DNA from: Poronia punctata
Taxonomy: Eukaryota; Ascomycota; Sordariomycetes; Xylariales; Xylariaceae
Direction: 5' to 3'
DNA length: 64,000 nt
Assembly: GCA_022579005.1 (NCBI GenBank)
Contig: MU401521.1
Location: 114,302 to 178,301, forward strand
Positions 25,768 through 36,858 of this stretch are shown here, in pieces (position 1 is the stretch's first letter; every line of letters starts with the position of its first letter). The translations under genes and the position numbers were made by a program. Under the pieces are notes generated by a model. It was not told the origin of the DNA. It was given only the letters and a program-made list of their open reading frames with translations, and ran no database searches.

Positions 25768-26425
25768 ATGTCGTCGTCCTCATCCGAACAACAACCCTTT
25801 AAAACCCCCCTCCGCGAACCTCAAACCATAATAACGACACATGATGAAGCAGGCAAAGCAACAATCCACTCTACCCGACCAGCACAGTTCAAGCCCTACG
25901 AAGGAGGAACAATGGCCTTTAACCAAATCTTCACCAATCCCTTCCGCGCCGATCTAAACGATGAAAAGGATATATCGTACCATGACGACATCATGGCGGG
26001 GGGGAATCTGGGGCTGGCGAAGAAGGGGGGAGTGGTTTGTAGGATGGTGGATTTCTCGCCTGGATATGTCTGCATGATGCATAGGACGCAGTCGTTGGAT
26101 TTCGGCGTCGTGGTTGAAGGGGAGGTCGAGTTGATTCTGGACGATGGGACGGAGAGGGGGATGGGGAGGGGGGATGTTGCTGTTCAGAGGGGTACTATGC
26201 ATGCTGTGAGTTTTTTTTTCCAACCATCCTCCTCCTTCTTAACGTCGACATAGCATTGGTTGAACATGATGAATATTATAGTGGCGGAATCCGAGTAAGA
26301 CGGAGTGGGCGAGGATGATGTTTGTTCTTCAGGATATGAAGCCCCTTGTCATTAATGGGGAGAGATATGGGGAGGATTATGGCGAGGGGACGGAGGGTTT
26401 GCCGAAGAGTGGGAATGATGATTAA
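25768..26425 (+). CDS. Small cupin-domain protein
   Basis: Exons 25768-26205 and 26282-26425 join in phase 0 (GTGAGT...TATAG), giving 193 residues without a signal peptide. The single cupin barrel has the blocks VDFSPGYVCMMHRTQSLDFGVVVEGEVELILDDG and RGDVAVQRGTMHAWRNPSKTEWARMMFV. The first contains His but not a full HxH, and the second ends with the conserved HAWRN. Fungal homologues of this type are common near secondary-metabolism and catabolic genes and have no fixed reaction. The first ATG downstream of the TACC array (MSSSSSEQQPF) was chosen. Confidence 0.87.
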
Positions 26426-27234
26426 TCTAGGTCGAGACAAGACAAGTTCAAGTCAAGTCAATTGGGGGAGAGACGGATGTGGGATGGGTCTTCCTTGTAA
26501 GTGACAATACGAGGGCGAAAGATAGAAGAGAAATATACCGGGTATATCTAATAACAGTTGGTGGTTACTTCAGTTACTGATGGGTTAGTTGGAAGTTGGT
26601 GATGTAAGCCAACCCAAAGCGACATCAATAGTATTGGAATCTACCGTAATTGGCCCTATTCACCCAGAAGAATTGAACCGTGGACCTTCTACTTGCAGGA
26701 AGTAGTGCATCGCGCTTCTTACTTCCTATCGTCTACACACCAGTCCGTCCTTCCATTATTAAAATGATGCCATATGAGAAGGAAGGTCCGGCTTGGATGC
26801 TTCCAAGGCTTTGTCACGGTGGGACATCCACTGCATATGTTTTCCATTACTTTCATACATCATTGATCCCATCTAGATAAACAGAATCTCTGAAGCTGTT
26901 TCTAGTCCTGGTAATAATAGATTCATGCGTCAAAGCTGTCTCTGCTGAAAACATGGGGTTCCTGCGATACTACATTCTACGGTGTGATATAGGGGCGATC
27001 TCAAGTTGGGGAAGATGCTACTCTATTAATAGCACACAATCTAGCAGCGACCAGTTCACGCATAGACGGAGACGGGAATGGAACGACAGGCCATCACGAG
27101 GAGGATATATTTTACCGGTCGCATCATCTTCATTACCTCGCGGTTGGTTGTCGAATTGTCATGATGGTCTCATTACGCTTAGTAATATCCCCTTTTGAGC
27201 TTCATCAGCCTACTAGACAGCTGACAAATTTGGG
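26426..27234. other. Intergenic, no gene seen
   Basis: A tRNA-like B-box (GGTTCAATTC on the minus strand) occurs at about 26670 beside a five-pair hairpin, but no acceptor stem closes it. Nothing else is recognised. Confidence 0.5.
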
Positions 27235-29454
27235 ATGATGGCAGACTTCAAGCCGAACCAAAGATTGGCTATAAGACAATCACTCGGCATTGCTGGCGTC
27301 GCTACAATCGCCGGGGGATCAATCCTGTTGCTTCCCTTCATCGGCTTCCTGCTATTCCTCTGGGGTGGACGCGGCAGAGCTCCAGGTGGCGCACAAGCTA
27401 CTACCTTTTGGAGGACAATCATGTTGAACGGTTGGGCGATACAATCCGTTACATTATCCTCGCACGTTCTCCGAGCCATCACAGCTTCCCAAGCAGCAGT
27501 ATGTGTCTCTTTACTAGCAGCGCTGCTAGTCGAGCGACGAAGGTCCCCTGTTTCGAAAATCGCCAAATTGTCACTTCTCAGGGGTATGAGCGGCAGCCCC
27601 TTGGAACTACTCAAGACTGCATTTCCGTTGGAGTTGCGGAACATTAGAAAGGAGTCAGTTCCAGAATTGGTACTTACGTTTATTCTCACTTTGGTATCTC
27701 TAGCCGTTCAATTCTCTTCTACAATCCTTCTATCCGACTTCGGTTCCGCCATCTTGATCCAGTTCCCTACCCGAACGAGCCATAATGTGGCATTATCCGA
27801 GTCGACGCTCAACACGACATTCTTCGGGTCGTATCGTGCTTTAGATCAACGTTATGGATGGCCAACCTTTGGGGGACAAGGAGCAGTAGTATCTTGGCCC
27901 AATACCAACATTTCGGACACGGGTGTTCACAAACGAGCCTTCCTCCCATACGAGAAAGACAACAGGATGAAGCTACGGAGTTTCAATGGGCCGACTGCAG
28001 TAATGAGCACGAGGATCTCTTGTATTCCCCCAAAATTGGATGCCACATTCAGCCCGATTTACCCAGATGACACTTACGCCTATGGTTCTATCAACGGGAC
28101 CATTTCGTTCGACGACACCTTTCGGGATGCTGGTATCTCAGCCAATCAATGTACATACGCAGAATTGCACAACAAGACTGTCTGCCTACCTCGAGAGTTT
28201 GCCTGTACTGTTGGTGTTGGTGCTGGGGTGTTTGCCGCTCCAGCACCACTTACCACATGGGCCCCATCGCTCTGCCACTTGGCCATTCCAGTGCTGGAGA
28301 AGCCGACAGGACCCAGGCCAGGAACCAAGGGGACAAAGTTCAAGAACATACAAGATGTACTCGTAGCAACAGCCGGAAGATGGAGTAAAGACTCGGACCC
28401 CTGGCATGACCCAGCCTATTGGGCATTCCTGGTGATGGCGACCGACTCGAATCTCGATCTATTCCAATATATGAATGAGACTGGCAGACCAATGCTGCCA
28501 TTACGGCCTTCCGGTCTTCACGGCGAATGGAGCAGCTTCGTGCTCGAAGAAGGTTCCATGATCAATGTGACTCTTTGTTCTGCTGGGTTCAACATGAGCC
28601 TAGCATATGTCGAGTTATCAACCGTTGATGAACCACGGGAACCTTCTGTCGGACTAAACGCACTAACTAAGTCGTTAGATGCTCAGGACGTGCAAGATAT
28701 GGTAGGGGCTTCGAATATTCAGGATCCTGGTACGAGAGGGATTTTAACGCTGGATACGATACAATATCTAAACTCATCATCGTCATCATCCACCGGGCCT
28801 GAATCTTTCCAGCCCAACCTGGGCACCGGATCATTTGGATCATTCCTCTTCTACAATTCTCTAGCTTTGTGGTCCAGCCTAGGATCATCAGTCCGGTTAT
28901 GGAGTGACGGCCTCAGTGCCGTTGCTTGTACTTCCTGTTGGGCCTGGGGATCCTTTCTTCCCCGCGATGTCGCCGTTCTCTTCACCCGCATCATCAATAC
29001 GAGCGGAAACGCCGCCTTGGCTATCGACGCAGTCTTTTACGCTATTACCGTCAACTGGTACTACGATCTTTTGCCTGCCTTTGACGTGTCTGGCACGGTC
29101 GAGGCATCCTTTTCAAAAGAATGCAGTATCCCGAAGTACTGGCAAGGCATCGTTGCTGTGATCAGTGCTCTTGTTATTCATCTAATATGTGTGTTAGTCA
29201 TTACGATCCGGTACGTTAAATATACGAGATACACTCGGCAAGGGAATATATGGCATGCTATTTCACAGTTGGTATCGATGCCTACGTACGAAATCTTAGG
29301 GTCGAGCAATGAGAAGACAGATCGAGATGTATCGGAAGAACTTGGAATGGATAACGTTTTGGTTGGGATAGATCGCTCAGTGTCTGGTAGAGTTGAAGTG
29401 ATAGTAACAGAATGTGGAAAGGGGGTCAACAAGGTCAAGGTCAAGGGCAGATAA
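27235..29454 (+). CDS. Large multi-pass membrane protein with glycosylated ectodomain (unknown function)
   Basis: A single uninterrupted exon of 739 codons. Hydrophobic segments lie at about residues 20-45 (GVATIAGGSILLLPFIGFLLFLWGG), 85-103, 145-166 and 638-660 (GIVAVISALVIHLICVLVIT). Between the third and fourth is a segment of about 470 residues with several cysteines and many N-x-S/T sites, which is probably extracytosolic. The C-terminal 75 residues are cytosolic and basic. I recognise no catalytic motif and know this layout only as uncharacterised fungal membrane proteins. It lies between the cupin gene and the amidase gene, and its stop codon is 95 bp from that of the convergent amidase. 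Confidence 0.8.
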   Translation: MMADFKPNQRLAIRQSLGIAGVATIAGGSILLLPFIGFLLFLWGGRGRAPGGAQATTFWRTIMLNGWAIQSVTLSSHVLRAITASQAAVCVSLLAALLVERRRSPVSKIAKLSLLRGMSGSPLELLKTAFPLELRNIRKESVPELVLTFILTLVSLAVQFSSTILLSDFGSAILIQFPTRTSHNVALSESTLNTTFFGSYRALDQRYGWPTFGGQGAVVSWPNTNISDTGVHKRAFLPYEKDNRMKLRSFNGPTAVMSTRISCIPPKLDATFSPIYPDDTYAYGSINGTISFDDTFRDAGISANQCTYAELHNKTVCLPREFACTVGVGAGVFAAPAPLTTWAPSLCHLAIPVLEKPTGPRPGTKGTKFKNIQDVLVATAGRWSKDSDPWHDPAYWAFLVMATDSNLDLFQYMNETGRPMLPLRPSGLHGEWSSFVLEEGSMINVTLCSAGFNMSLAYVELSTVDEPREPSVGLNALTKSLDAQDVQDMVGASNIQDPGTRGILTLDTIQYLNSSSSSSTGPESFQPNLGTGSFGSFLFYNSLALWSSLGSSVRLWSDGLSAVACTSCWAWGSFLPRDVAVLFTRIINTSGNAALAIDAVFYAITVNWYYDLLPAFDVSGTVEASFSKECSIPKYWQGIVAVISALVIHLICVLVITIRYVKYTRYTRQGNIWHAISQLVSMPTYEILGSSNEKTDRDVSEELGMDNVLVGIDRSVSGRVEVIVTECGKGVNKVKVKGR

Positions 29455-29549
29455 AAGGATCAGCTCGATGTGATGGTTTGATTAGGATTGAATAGAAATC
29501 GACGAGATATACACATGGGACCTTCTGATTGCATCCCCTAGGTAATAAA

Positions 29550-31782
29550 CTATCCAGATCCCTTAACCTTGAGCAAATCATCCAGCACCTTTGCAACACC
29601 CAAAACCTTTTCCTCATCATACCTCCTACCCACAATCTGCACTCCAACCGGTAAACCCAATTCAACCATTTTCTCTTTATTATCTTCCCATAACTTCTTA
29701 TTCCACTCATCCAACTCGTTCCGCGGTTTATGATCCCAAGAAGTAGACAGATCTTCCGGAGATGCGTTTCCCCCGGGAAGGATAATGGCGGGGTAATCGA
29801 GGAGATTCCATACTTTCGTATAACCTACCCAACGACATGATCGATGAGGGACGCTTGTATGTGGCATTGGTGGCACTTTTTTTTTTTTTTTTTGTTCTCG
29901 TCAGTTTTCACAACAAACAAACCATGATGAAATCAAAAAAATAGAAAGAAAAGAGAGTAAGGGAAAAAAAAAAGGAACATACTCAATAGAACATCAACAC
30001 CCCTCTCCCCATCCGCATTCCGTTTCGCATTCCATTTATCCAGATATCTCTGCTGGATATCCCATTTCCGTCTGTTCAGTCGCCAGTACTCGACTACGGA
30101 AACGGGTTGGCCCCGGCTTATGAGTTTCTGTACGTGCTCTACGAAGGGTTCGCCGCCTGCGAGGACGGCGGTGCGGATGTCTTCGCCGCCGTCGACGGTG
30201 TAGAAGAGGTCCTGTCATTCGTTTCGTTCGTTTGTTAGTGTTAGACTCGGGGGGGTGTAGCCCGGGGGAGGGATAAGGAGGGATAGAGAGGGAGGGAATG
30301 GGTTTGGGTTTGGGATAGGGGAGGATAGGGATTGACTTGCCATAATCTCAACACATTCGGCATGTAATTCCGCATCCCAAGCCACAACCTCGTGACCTGC
30401 ACTTTTCAATTTTTCCACGGCATTGTTCAATACGCGGGTAATAGGCGGATGAGGTCTGACGACTTCATCATCTGCCAACACACCGATGACGAGAGGTCGT
30501 TCCGGCTCGGTAGCAGTAGTACTGGGAAGGCTTTCTTGATAAATGTCTTCTCGCCAGGGAATCGATACGCAACGGGCATCGAAATCCCACGGTTGTAAGA
30601 GGGTTATTTGTTTGAAGGCTTGGTGTAAGGTGTTTAGCGTTCGGGACATGGGTCCCACGGAGGAGGGGACGTGTTCTTGGCCTTCGGTTGAGACGGGGAC
30701 GTTGCGGTACGGGAGGCGGGCGCTCTTTTTTTTTTTTCAAGTTAGTGAGTAGGTTTGTTCCGCGGGCAATATAGGGGGGGGGGGGTATGAGTAGACTAGA
30801 TGGAAGAACAAGAGAATATAGAAATGGACATACGCTTGGTTTAAATCCATATATACCCATCATGTGAGCAGGGATCCGTACACTACCCCCTATATCTGTT
30901 CCCCAGCCAAGTAAAGAGCCGTGACTGGCCAGGAGAGCGGATTCACCTCCTGTTGAACCGCCCGGTGTGTATTCGCTGTCTAGAGGGTTCGTGGTTAAGC
31001 CCCATAGGGGGTTTTCTGTCTCGCACCACTATTCATCATCATCCCTTGTCAGTTTTACCCGGAATAAAGGTGAAGAATTTCATGATTATGACTTACCAGT
31101 ATACTCTGCGGTAAATTGGTTTTCGCAATGATGATTGCCCCGAGAGATTCCAACATATCGACTAATGCTGCGTTTCTCGTCGCCGGCTGGAATGAACGGG
31201 CGACGTAGCCGATTGTGGAATCGAATCCCATCACGTCGAATTGGTCTTTTAATGTTACGGGTACGCCGTGTAGAGGCCCGATAAGCTGGCCATGTTGGGC
31301 GAGGTATTGGTCTAGTTCCCTTGCGCGGAGTAAGGCGTTGTTGAATAAGATCTCAGTTAGGCTTGAAATACGTGTTAATTCATGATAGTGTACCGGGGGA
31401 TGTTTCTGACTGACCAGTTCGTCTGTAAGTGATTAGTGATTTATTTATCTTCATACTTAGTTTAGTTATATAAGAAACACTTACTTTCTTATGAGCCTCA
31501 CAAGCCCTACATGAAACAGATGAAGAAGAGTTAGTGACTACTTTATTCTACCTCGTCACTCTCTCCCATCTCGTTTTCGTGCGCAAGTTCCACTGACCTG
31601 CTGATATATGCTCTCACAACATCTTCCGAGCTCAGTTCACCAGAAGACAACTTTGCCGATAGATCATCGAGGCTTGATATGTCTGTTATAGACGTCTGGG
31701 CAGTATTCTCATGTTGACTTATGAGCTCTTGTTGGATTTCTCGCTTTCTCTTTGCAATGTCTTGCCAGTTTTGGACCTCCAT
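29550..31782 (-). CDS. Amidase (amidase-signature family, fungal acetamidase type)
   Basis: Hydrolyses amides to acids plus ammonia or amine. Eight exons on the minus strand: 31782-31598, 31506-31485, 31422-31415 (8 nt), 31361-31097, 31028-30834, 30724-30341, 30211-29983 and 29875-29550. All phases close, giving 537 residues. The Ser-cisSer-Lys triad is visible: Lys152 in AKTNLPQ, Ser185 in GGSTGGES and Ser209 in GTDIGGSVRIPA. Other family blocks are GPLHGVPVTLKDQFDV, GIYGFKPS, DLFYTVDGGEDIR and GLPVGVQIVGRRYDEE. The sixth intron (30340-30212) starts GCAAGT. Only this GC-AG boundary keeps frame into DLFYTVDGG. The gene is divergent from the monooxygenase next to it. Confidence 0.9.
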
Positions 31783-32442
31783 TTTGTCGTGACCTAAAAA
31801 GTGGTTTGATGCGGGGGTTTGGTCTAGGGTAGGTGGCGCTTTGCCAAGTACAAGTTTACAACGCCCCTTGTATGATGCTTTTAGGAGTCGGGGATAAAAG
31901 CTCAAAGGCTGGTTGAGGCTTATGCGGAATCGAATGTGAAGGTCTGAATGGGTCGAATTCGTATTCACCGATCAATTACTCTGGTGGGTTTGCCCATAAT
32001 CTTCTGCACCTAAGGATATGGTGGAGTTGTGAGTTGTGAGTTGTGAACTTGTGACTCCGATATGCGGCGATAACCAACCATCTCCGCCCAAAGGCGCTCC
32101 AAGAAGATTCCCCGGCTACACCCGGCTCCGATCCTATTTGTCGCAACTTGGACCGTACCCTCCTCCACTCCCTTCTCCGTCACAATGTGGGTGAAGGTGG
32201 GGTTTTGTGTACTCGTACCGTTGATACCTAAATGCGATCCTGACGACGTCTGTATCTCGGCCGTGTACTCTATCAACCATGAGTGATGTGTTGCGCTGCG
32301 TATATTATTGATGTTATTGTCCGGAGCGGTTTCGTATGAATGTTGACCGAGAATAATGATATGAGATTTCAACCCCTCCTTACTCAACCATCGCGCTTAT
32401 GACAAAATATAGTCTTGAAGCTTTCGGCAAGAGCATATCACG
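31783..32442. promoter_or_regulatory. Shared divergent promoter region, amidase / FAD monooxygenase
   Basis: 660 bp separate the two start codons, so both promoters lie here and co-regulation is possible. One TACTCGTA copy sits at 32210. No binding site for a known regulator is recognised with confidence. Confidence 0.5.
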
Positions 32443-34625
32443 ATGACCGGTACTGAAATACATTCCGGAGCACAGGACGGCAGTCCCTCGCCGGAAGAAT
32501 ACGATGTAGGCATCGTGGGGGCAGGACCCGCCGGTTTAACCCTCGCGTACGTGGGGAAAAACTCACTATTTGATTACCTCCTACCTTACCTTTACTGACA
32601 CTTGACTACATTATGCTCAGCGTCATATTAGCAAGACTGGGCATAAAGATCGCCGTCTTCGATGACCGCCCAGACCAGACAGCCATCGGGAGAGCAGATG
32701 GGATCCAACCAAAGACCATCGAGACGCTGCAAATGTTGGGACTAGGCGACGAGCTGCTTCGTCAAGGCGTCAAAATCCATGATATATGCATGTGGAGAGG
32801 GTCAGCAGACTCTCCCCTCCGCCGAATCGGTCGACAGGTCCATTATCCCGCTTCTGTCGTCGACGTAAAGCACCCCTATGTGCTTATCTGTCATCAGGGA
32901 ATGATGGAATCAACCTTGATAGACGACCTTGGTGAGAGTGGAGTCACGGTCACCCGCAGTCATCGCTTCACCAATTTCGAGTATACTTCTGATGTGAAGC
33001 CGTGCCCGTTGGACTTGACGTTCAATATCGGCGAGGCAAAACATAAGCATGTTCACGCTGATTACGTCGTAGGCTGTGACGGGGCCAGGTCACTCGTGCG
33101 TCAAATGATACCGGGCACTGATGCTATAGCGACGCCGCATGAATCATACTGGGGAGTTCTGGACGGTGAGTTGGACACCGACTTCCCAGATATCTGGCAC
33201 AAGACCGTCGTCTTCTCCGAAGAACACGGCTCCGTCCTCATCATCCCGCGGGAACGAAACATGACACGCATCTATATCGAGATGAAGTCATCGTCTTCAG
33301 CCAAACACCTCGGCCAGGACTTCGTCATGGAACAGGCCAAACGCATTCTCGCCCCGTATCGTGTTGATTGGCTCTCGGTGGAATGGTTTGGGAATTATCA
33401 GTATGACACCCATTTCCGATTATCACATGTCTAGCCAAGAGTGCCCATCGTCTCAGGGACGCAGAGAAAGAGAAGAGAGAGAAAGGAGTGGTGAGATGTG
33501 GGACAACGGACTGACTGACTGACTGACGAGAATTTTAAAAGAATCGCTCAACGGGTGGCGGCCCGGTTCTCCGACTCGACCCTCCGCGCCTTCATCGCAG
33601 GAGACGCAAGCCACACGCACAGCCCCAAAGCAGCCCAGGGGATGAACACAAGCATGCACGATGCGTGGAACCTGGGCTGGAAGCTGAACCTTGCCATCCG
33701 TGGGCTCGCAAAGCCGGCCCTAGTGGAGAGCTACGAGGTCGAGCGCATCAAGATCGCCCAAGATCTTATCAGCTTCGATTTCGAGCACGCCAACGAGATC
33801 GCCGGTGGCGATATCCAACGCCTCGCCGAGAATTTCAAGACCAACACCCGTTTCATCTCGGGCGTGGGCGTGGAATATGCCGAGAGCGCACTTAACTACG
33901 GAGGCGCGCAGACGCGGGGCGATGCGAGACCAGGTTGCACCTTGCCGCCGTCCAAGGTCTCGCGGTTCGTCGATGCCAACCCTGTCGACCTGCAGCTAGA
34001 CATTCCCATGTTGGGCCAGTTTCGGGTTTTCGTTGTCGTGCACAACGTAATCGGGCCTGCTGAGACCAAGTTCCTCACTCGCTTGAGTGATTATGTCACA
34101 GCCGAGTCGTCGCTTTTGACTAAGCTGTCTCGTGCTGCTGCCGACTCCTATGTCCGGAAGCCCAGGCCGAAACGCTCCACGGACGTGTACACCGTGCCCG
34201 CGAGATATCAGGCCTTTAGTCAAATCTTTACATATTGTCTGCTGAGTAGGTCGTCCCGTCGTGTGTTTTCAAGACAGACGAATGAGCTTCCAAGACTAAC
34301 ACACGTTTTCTTATCAATCATGACAGCTTCAACCCCAAAAGAGCAGTTTGAGGTTTCTTCGCTCCCCACCTTGTTCGCCTCTAGTCAGTGGACCGTCTAT
34401 CTCGACGATGCAGCGCATATGGATACGAAGGGGCTCGGCTGCATACCCAAGTGGTTAGGTGATTTGGCCGCGAATGAAGTGGCCATAGTCAACGTTCGTC
34501 CGGATGGTTATGTTGGTTCAATCAACAGATGGAATACCGCCATGGACGACGCAGGCGATGCCGCAGCGCGCTGGCTTGACGAATACTACGGTGGGTTTCT
34601 AGAGGCGACTACGAGATTGAATTGA
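32443..34625 (+). CDS. FAD-dependent aromatic monooxygenase, phenol 2-monooxygenase-like
   Basis: Would hydroxylate a phenolic ring with NADPH and O2. Exons 32443-32546, 32621-33400, 33542-34245 and 34327-34625 give 628 residues. The FAD fold is VGIVGAGPAGLTLAVILARLG. It is followed by GRADGIQPKTIE, the DG motif VGCDGARSLVR, and the GD motif FIAGDASHTHSPKAAQGMNTSMHDAWNLGWKL. A thioredoxin-like C-terminal domain comes last, ending in VNVRPDGYVGSI. Length and order match the PheA/TfdB family. Intron 3 (34246-34326, branch CTAAC) is 81 nt with no stop, so an unspliced form also stays open. Intron 2 holds a GACT tetranucleotide run. The substrate is unknown. The neighbouring amidase suggests an aromatic amide, which is inference only. 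Confidence 0.9.
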
Positions 34626-36011
34626 GATCGTGAAGCGAGACATGACGCGAGGCCCGTTCATGCACGATGCTTACTATATCGAACCGTATCAAAGAAGCCT
34701 GTATCATTTGATATTTTACCTGCAGATTACCATACGTCATGTTAGCCTATATAACCAAACCATCTGAACTTCTGTAGAGACGCTGATGGGTCTTCTAAAA
34801 AGAGCAGCTTTTCAATATATCATTTGTGTAGATGCCATCTTGCTCTCGCTTTGGTACTATAGTCTCATGCTTATAATGACAGACCAAGAGCATAAGGACA
34901 TAAAAAAGGGATGAACAACTGGTATGTTAGGTAGGGGGGGCAGGTATGGTGTTGTTAAGGCAGGCACTGCAGGTACAACAAACGCTATCATAACTGGAAT
35001 GAAGAAATTACTCACGATCCACCTTATCCACCGCAATGCTTAATAACACTCGAAGGATCTATCAATGCAGTCGGAAAGGTTCCCGCAAAAAGAAGATTTA
35101 CAGACGTAGAAAGGCTTTCGTGTGTTTCGTGTTAGTGAAATATTAGCCTGAATAGTCCATGGTTCTTCGGTTCCGCGCTCTACTGAGAATCGGTCATGTT
35201 GATCTGTCCTCTTTTTCTGAGACAGAAAAAACGGGCTGGCTGGCCCCCACAGCAATCTATCGGGGATGCGCTCGAGATAGGAACCCTACTCCAAATAATG
35301 ATTTAGCCTCCCTATCACGTCACGGACATAGTAAGGCATTTCATCATACTGGTAGATACCGAACCTTGGCGAAATACTTGCCCTCATAGCGTTGGCAGCA
35401 TGCATCTCACCGACGACCAGATCTCCTAATCGGGGGAAACAGGGTACACAGGGTACACAGGGTACACAGGGTACCTAGGCCTTGGGACGGTGGTCCGGAA
35501 GTCAGGACAATTTCTCCGGTCCGCTGCAGATACGGTGAATCTTTTGAGCCTCTACTTGCATCCCGCAGAGGGGACAAGACGAGTTTGCCTCGAACGCGAC
35601 CTAGCCGATTAAGTGATCATCGGTGGACATGATACAGCGAATTGATGAGATATTGACTCGGACGACTCCACGAATTGGCCGAAAAACGTACAGATATGCG
35701 GATATGCAGATGTATAGACCTGGCCAGGATGGTTGGGCCTGTTGGTCAAGTCCCGAGAATTGGAATGCTTATGTATAATACCCGGTATCCAAGATCCAGG
35801 GGGAAAGTATATATTATCCCGTGCCTGCCAACCCGGGCGGATTGATCATCTCCGAAGCTTTCTTTCTATCTCCTGTCTGGCAGAATAGAAGTGTGGCGCG
35901 GCATTCTCGTACATTTCTTCAAATCAACAGATATAATCCTCCTTCGTCCAGGTAGACGTGACACGAAACAAAGCAGGAAAGCAAATAGTAGCTACTCAGA
36001 AATCAGCAATC
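34626..36011. repeat. Intergenic with GGGTACACA tandem repeat
   Basis: No gene is seen in 1.4 kb. Three complete 9-bp units GGGTACACA and a partial fourth lie at 35442-35474, followed by TACCTAGG. The promoter of the haem-domain gene must be at the right end. Confidence 0.7.
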
Positions 36012-36858
36012 ATGAAGTGGTCATCGTCCCTTGCAGGCTTGATGAGCCTTGTCGCTTTGGGTGAGTGGTGATTCCTCGAAAAAAACCAAACCGTCAGAGC
36101 CAATACTTATTGATCTGTCTTGTTAGCGTCTGCCCAATCCGACTCCGAGACCTTTGTTGATGAGGAGACTGGCATCACCTTCCAGTCCACTACCAACTCG
36201 GAAGGCATTTCGTATAGACTGGCACTTCCCGCCGACGCCAGCGCCGATGCGCCCTACGATGTCATCCTCCAGGTCGTCGTCCCTGTCGAGATCGGCTGGG
36301 CTGGCTGGGCCTGGGGCGGTTCCATGACATACAACCCCCTGACCTTGGTCTGGGCTGACGGCGAGAACGTCGTCTACTCGTCACGACAAGCTCTGTATGT
36401 AGTCCCTTCAAATACCGGCTGATTCACCAGACGGATCATCTGTGCGACATGTATATCATAGGATAGACACGCTGACGAATACTACTAGGGGCTACTACAC
36501 CCCCGGCATATACGAGGGCGCCTCGTACACCGTGCTCAAGGGCACTGGTGTCAACGACACTCATATCAAGTTCACCGCCCTCTGCAGCGGCTGCGCCAGC
36601 TGGGAAGATTTCGACGGCAACGTGGCCACTCTGGATGGTGCGGGCCAGGCCAACTTCGCCTATGCCTTCTCTTCGACCCCGGTGGAGGAGCCCTCCAACA
36701 GCGAGAGCGGCTTCGGCATCCACGATACTGTCGGGCACTGGACTCATGACTTGGCCGCCGCACGGTCCGATGATTTCAGCACTTGGGTTTCGGCCAATAC
36801 CCCCGGTAGCAACTCTACCGTCCGGAGGACCCACCGGTCTCTTCGCTTCGGCTACTAA
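36012..36858 (+). CDS. Secreted stand-alone CDH-type cytochrome domain (AA8-like)
   Basis: Exons 36012-36060, 36127-36394 and 36489-36858 give 228 residues, with introns split inside codons. A signal peptide (MKWSSSLAGLMSLVALASA) precedes a single cellobiose-dehydrogenase cytochrome domain. Visible blocks are ETGITFQ, the WAWGGSMTYNPLTLVW strand with Met83, NDTHIKFTALCSGCASW, and the HDTVGH turn with His184. Met and His are the axial ligands of haem b in this family, so both appear present. No flavin dehydrogenase domain and no cellulose-binding module follow. Such single-domain proteins are thought to shuttle electrons outside the cell, for example to copper oxygenases. That role is inferred from the family. 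Confidence 0.87.

Noticed and set aside
26650..26730. tRNA-like B-box and hairpin on the minus strand
   Set aside because: No acceptor or T-stem pairing could be made and the base before the presumed anticodon is not U. At best a tRNA relic.
14152..34625. A complete secondary-metabolite cluster
   Set aside because: No polyketide synthase, NRPS, terpene cyclase, RiPP precursor, transporter or pathway transcription factor is present in the window.
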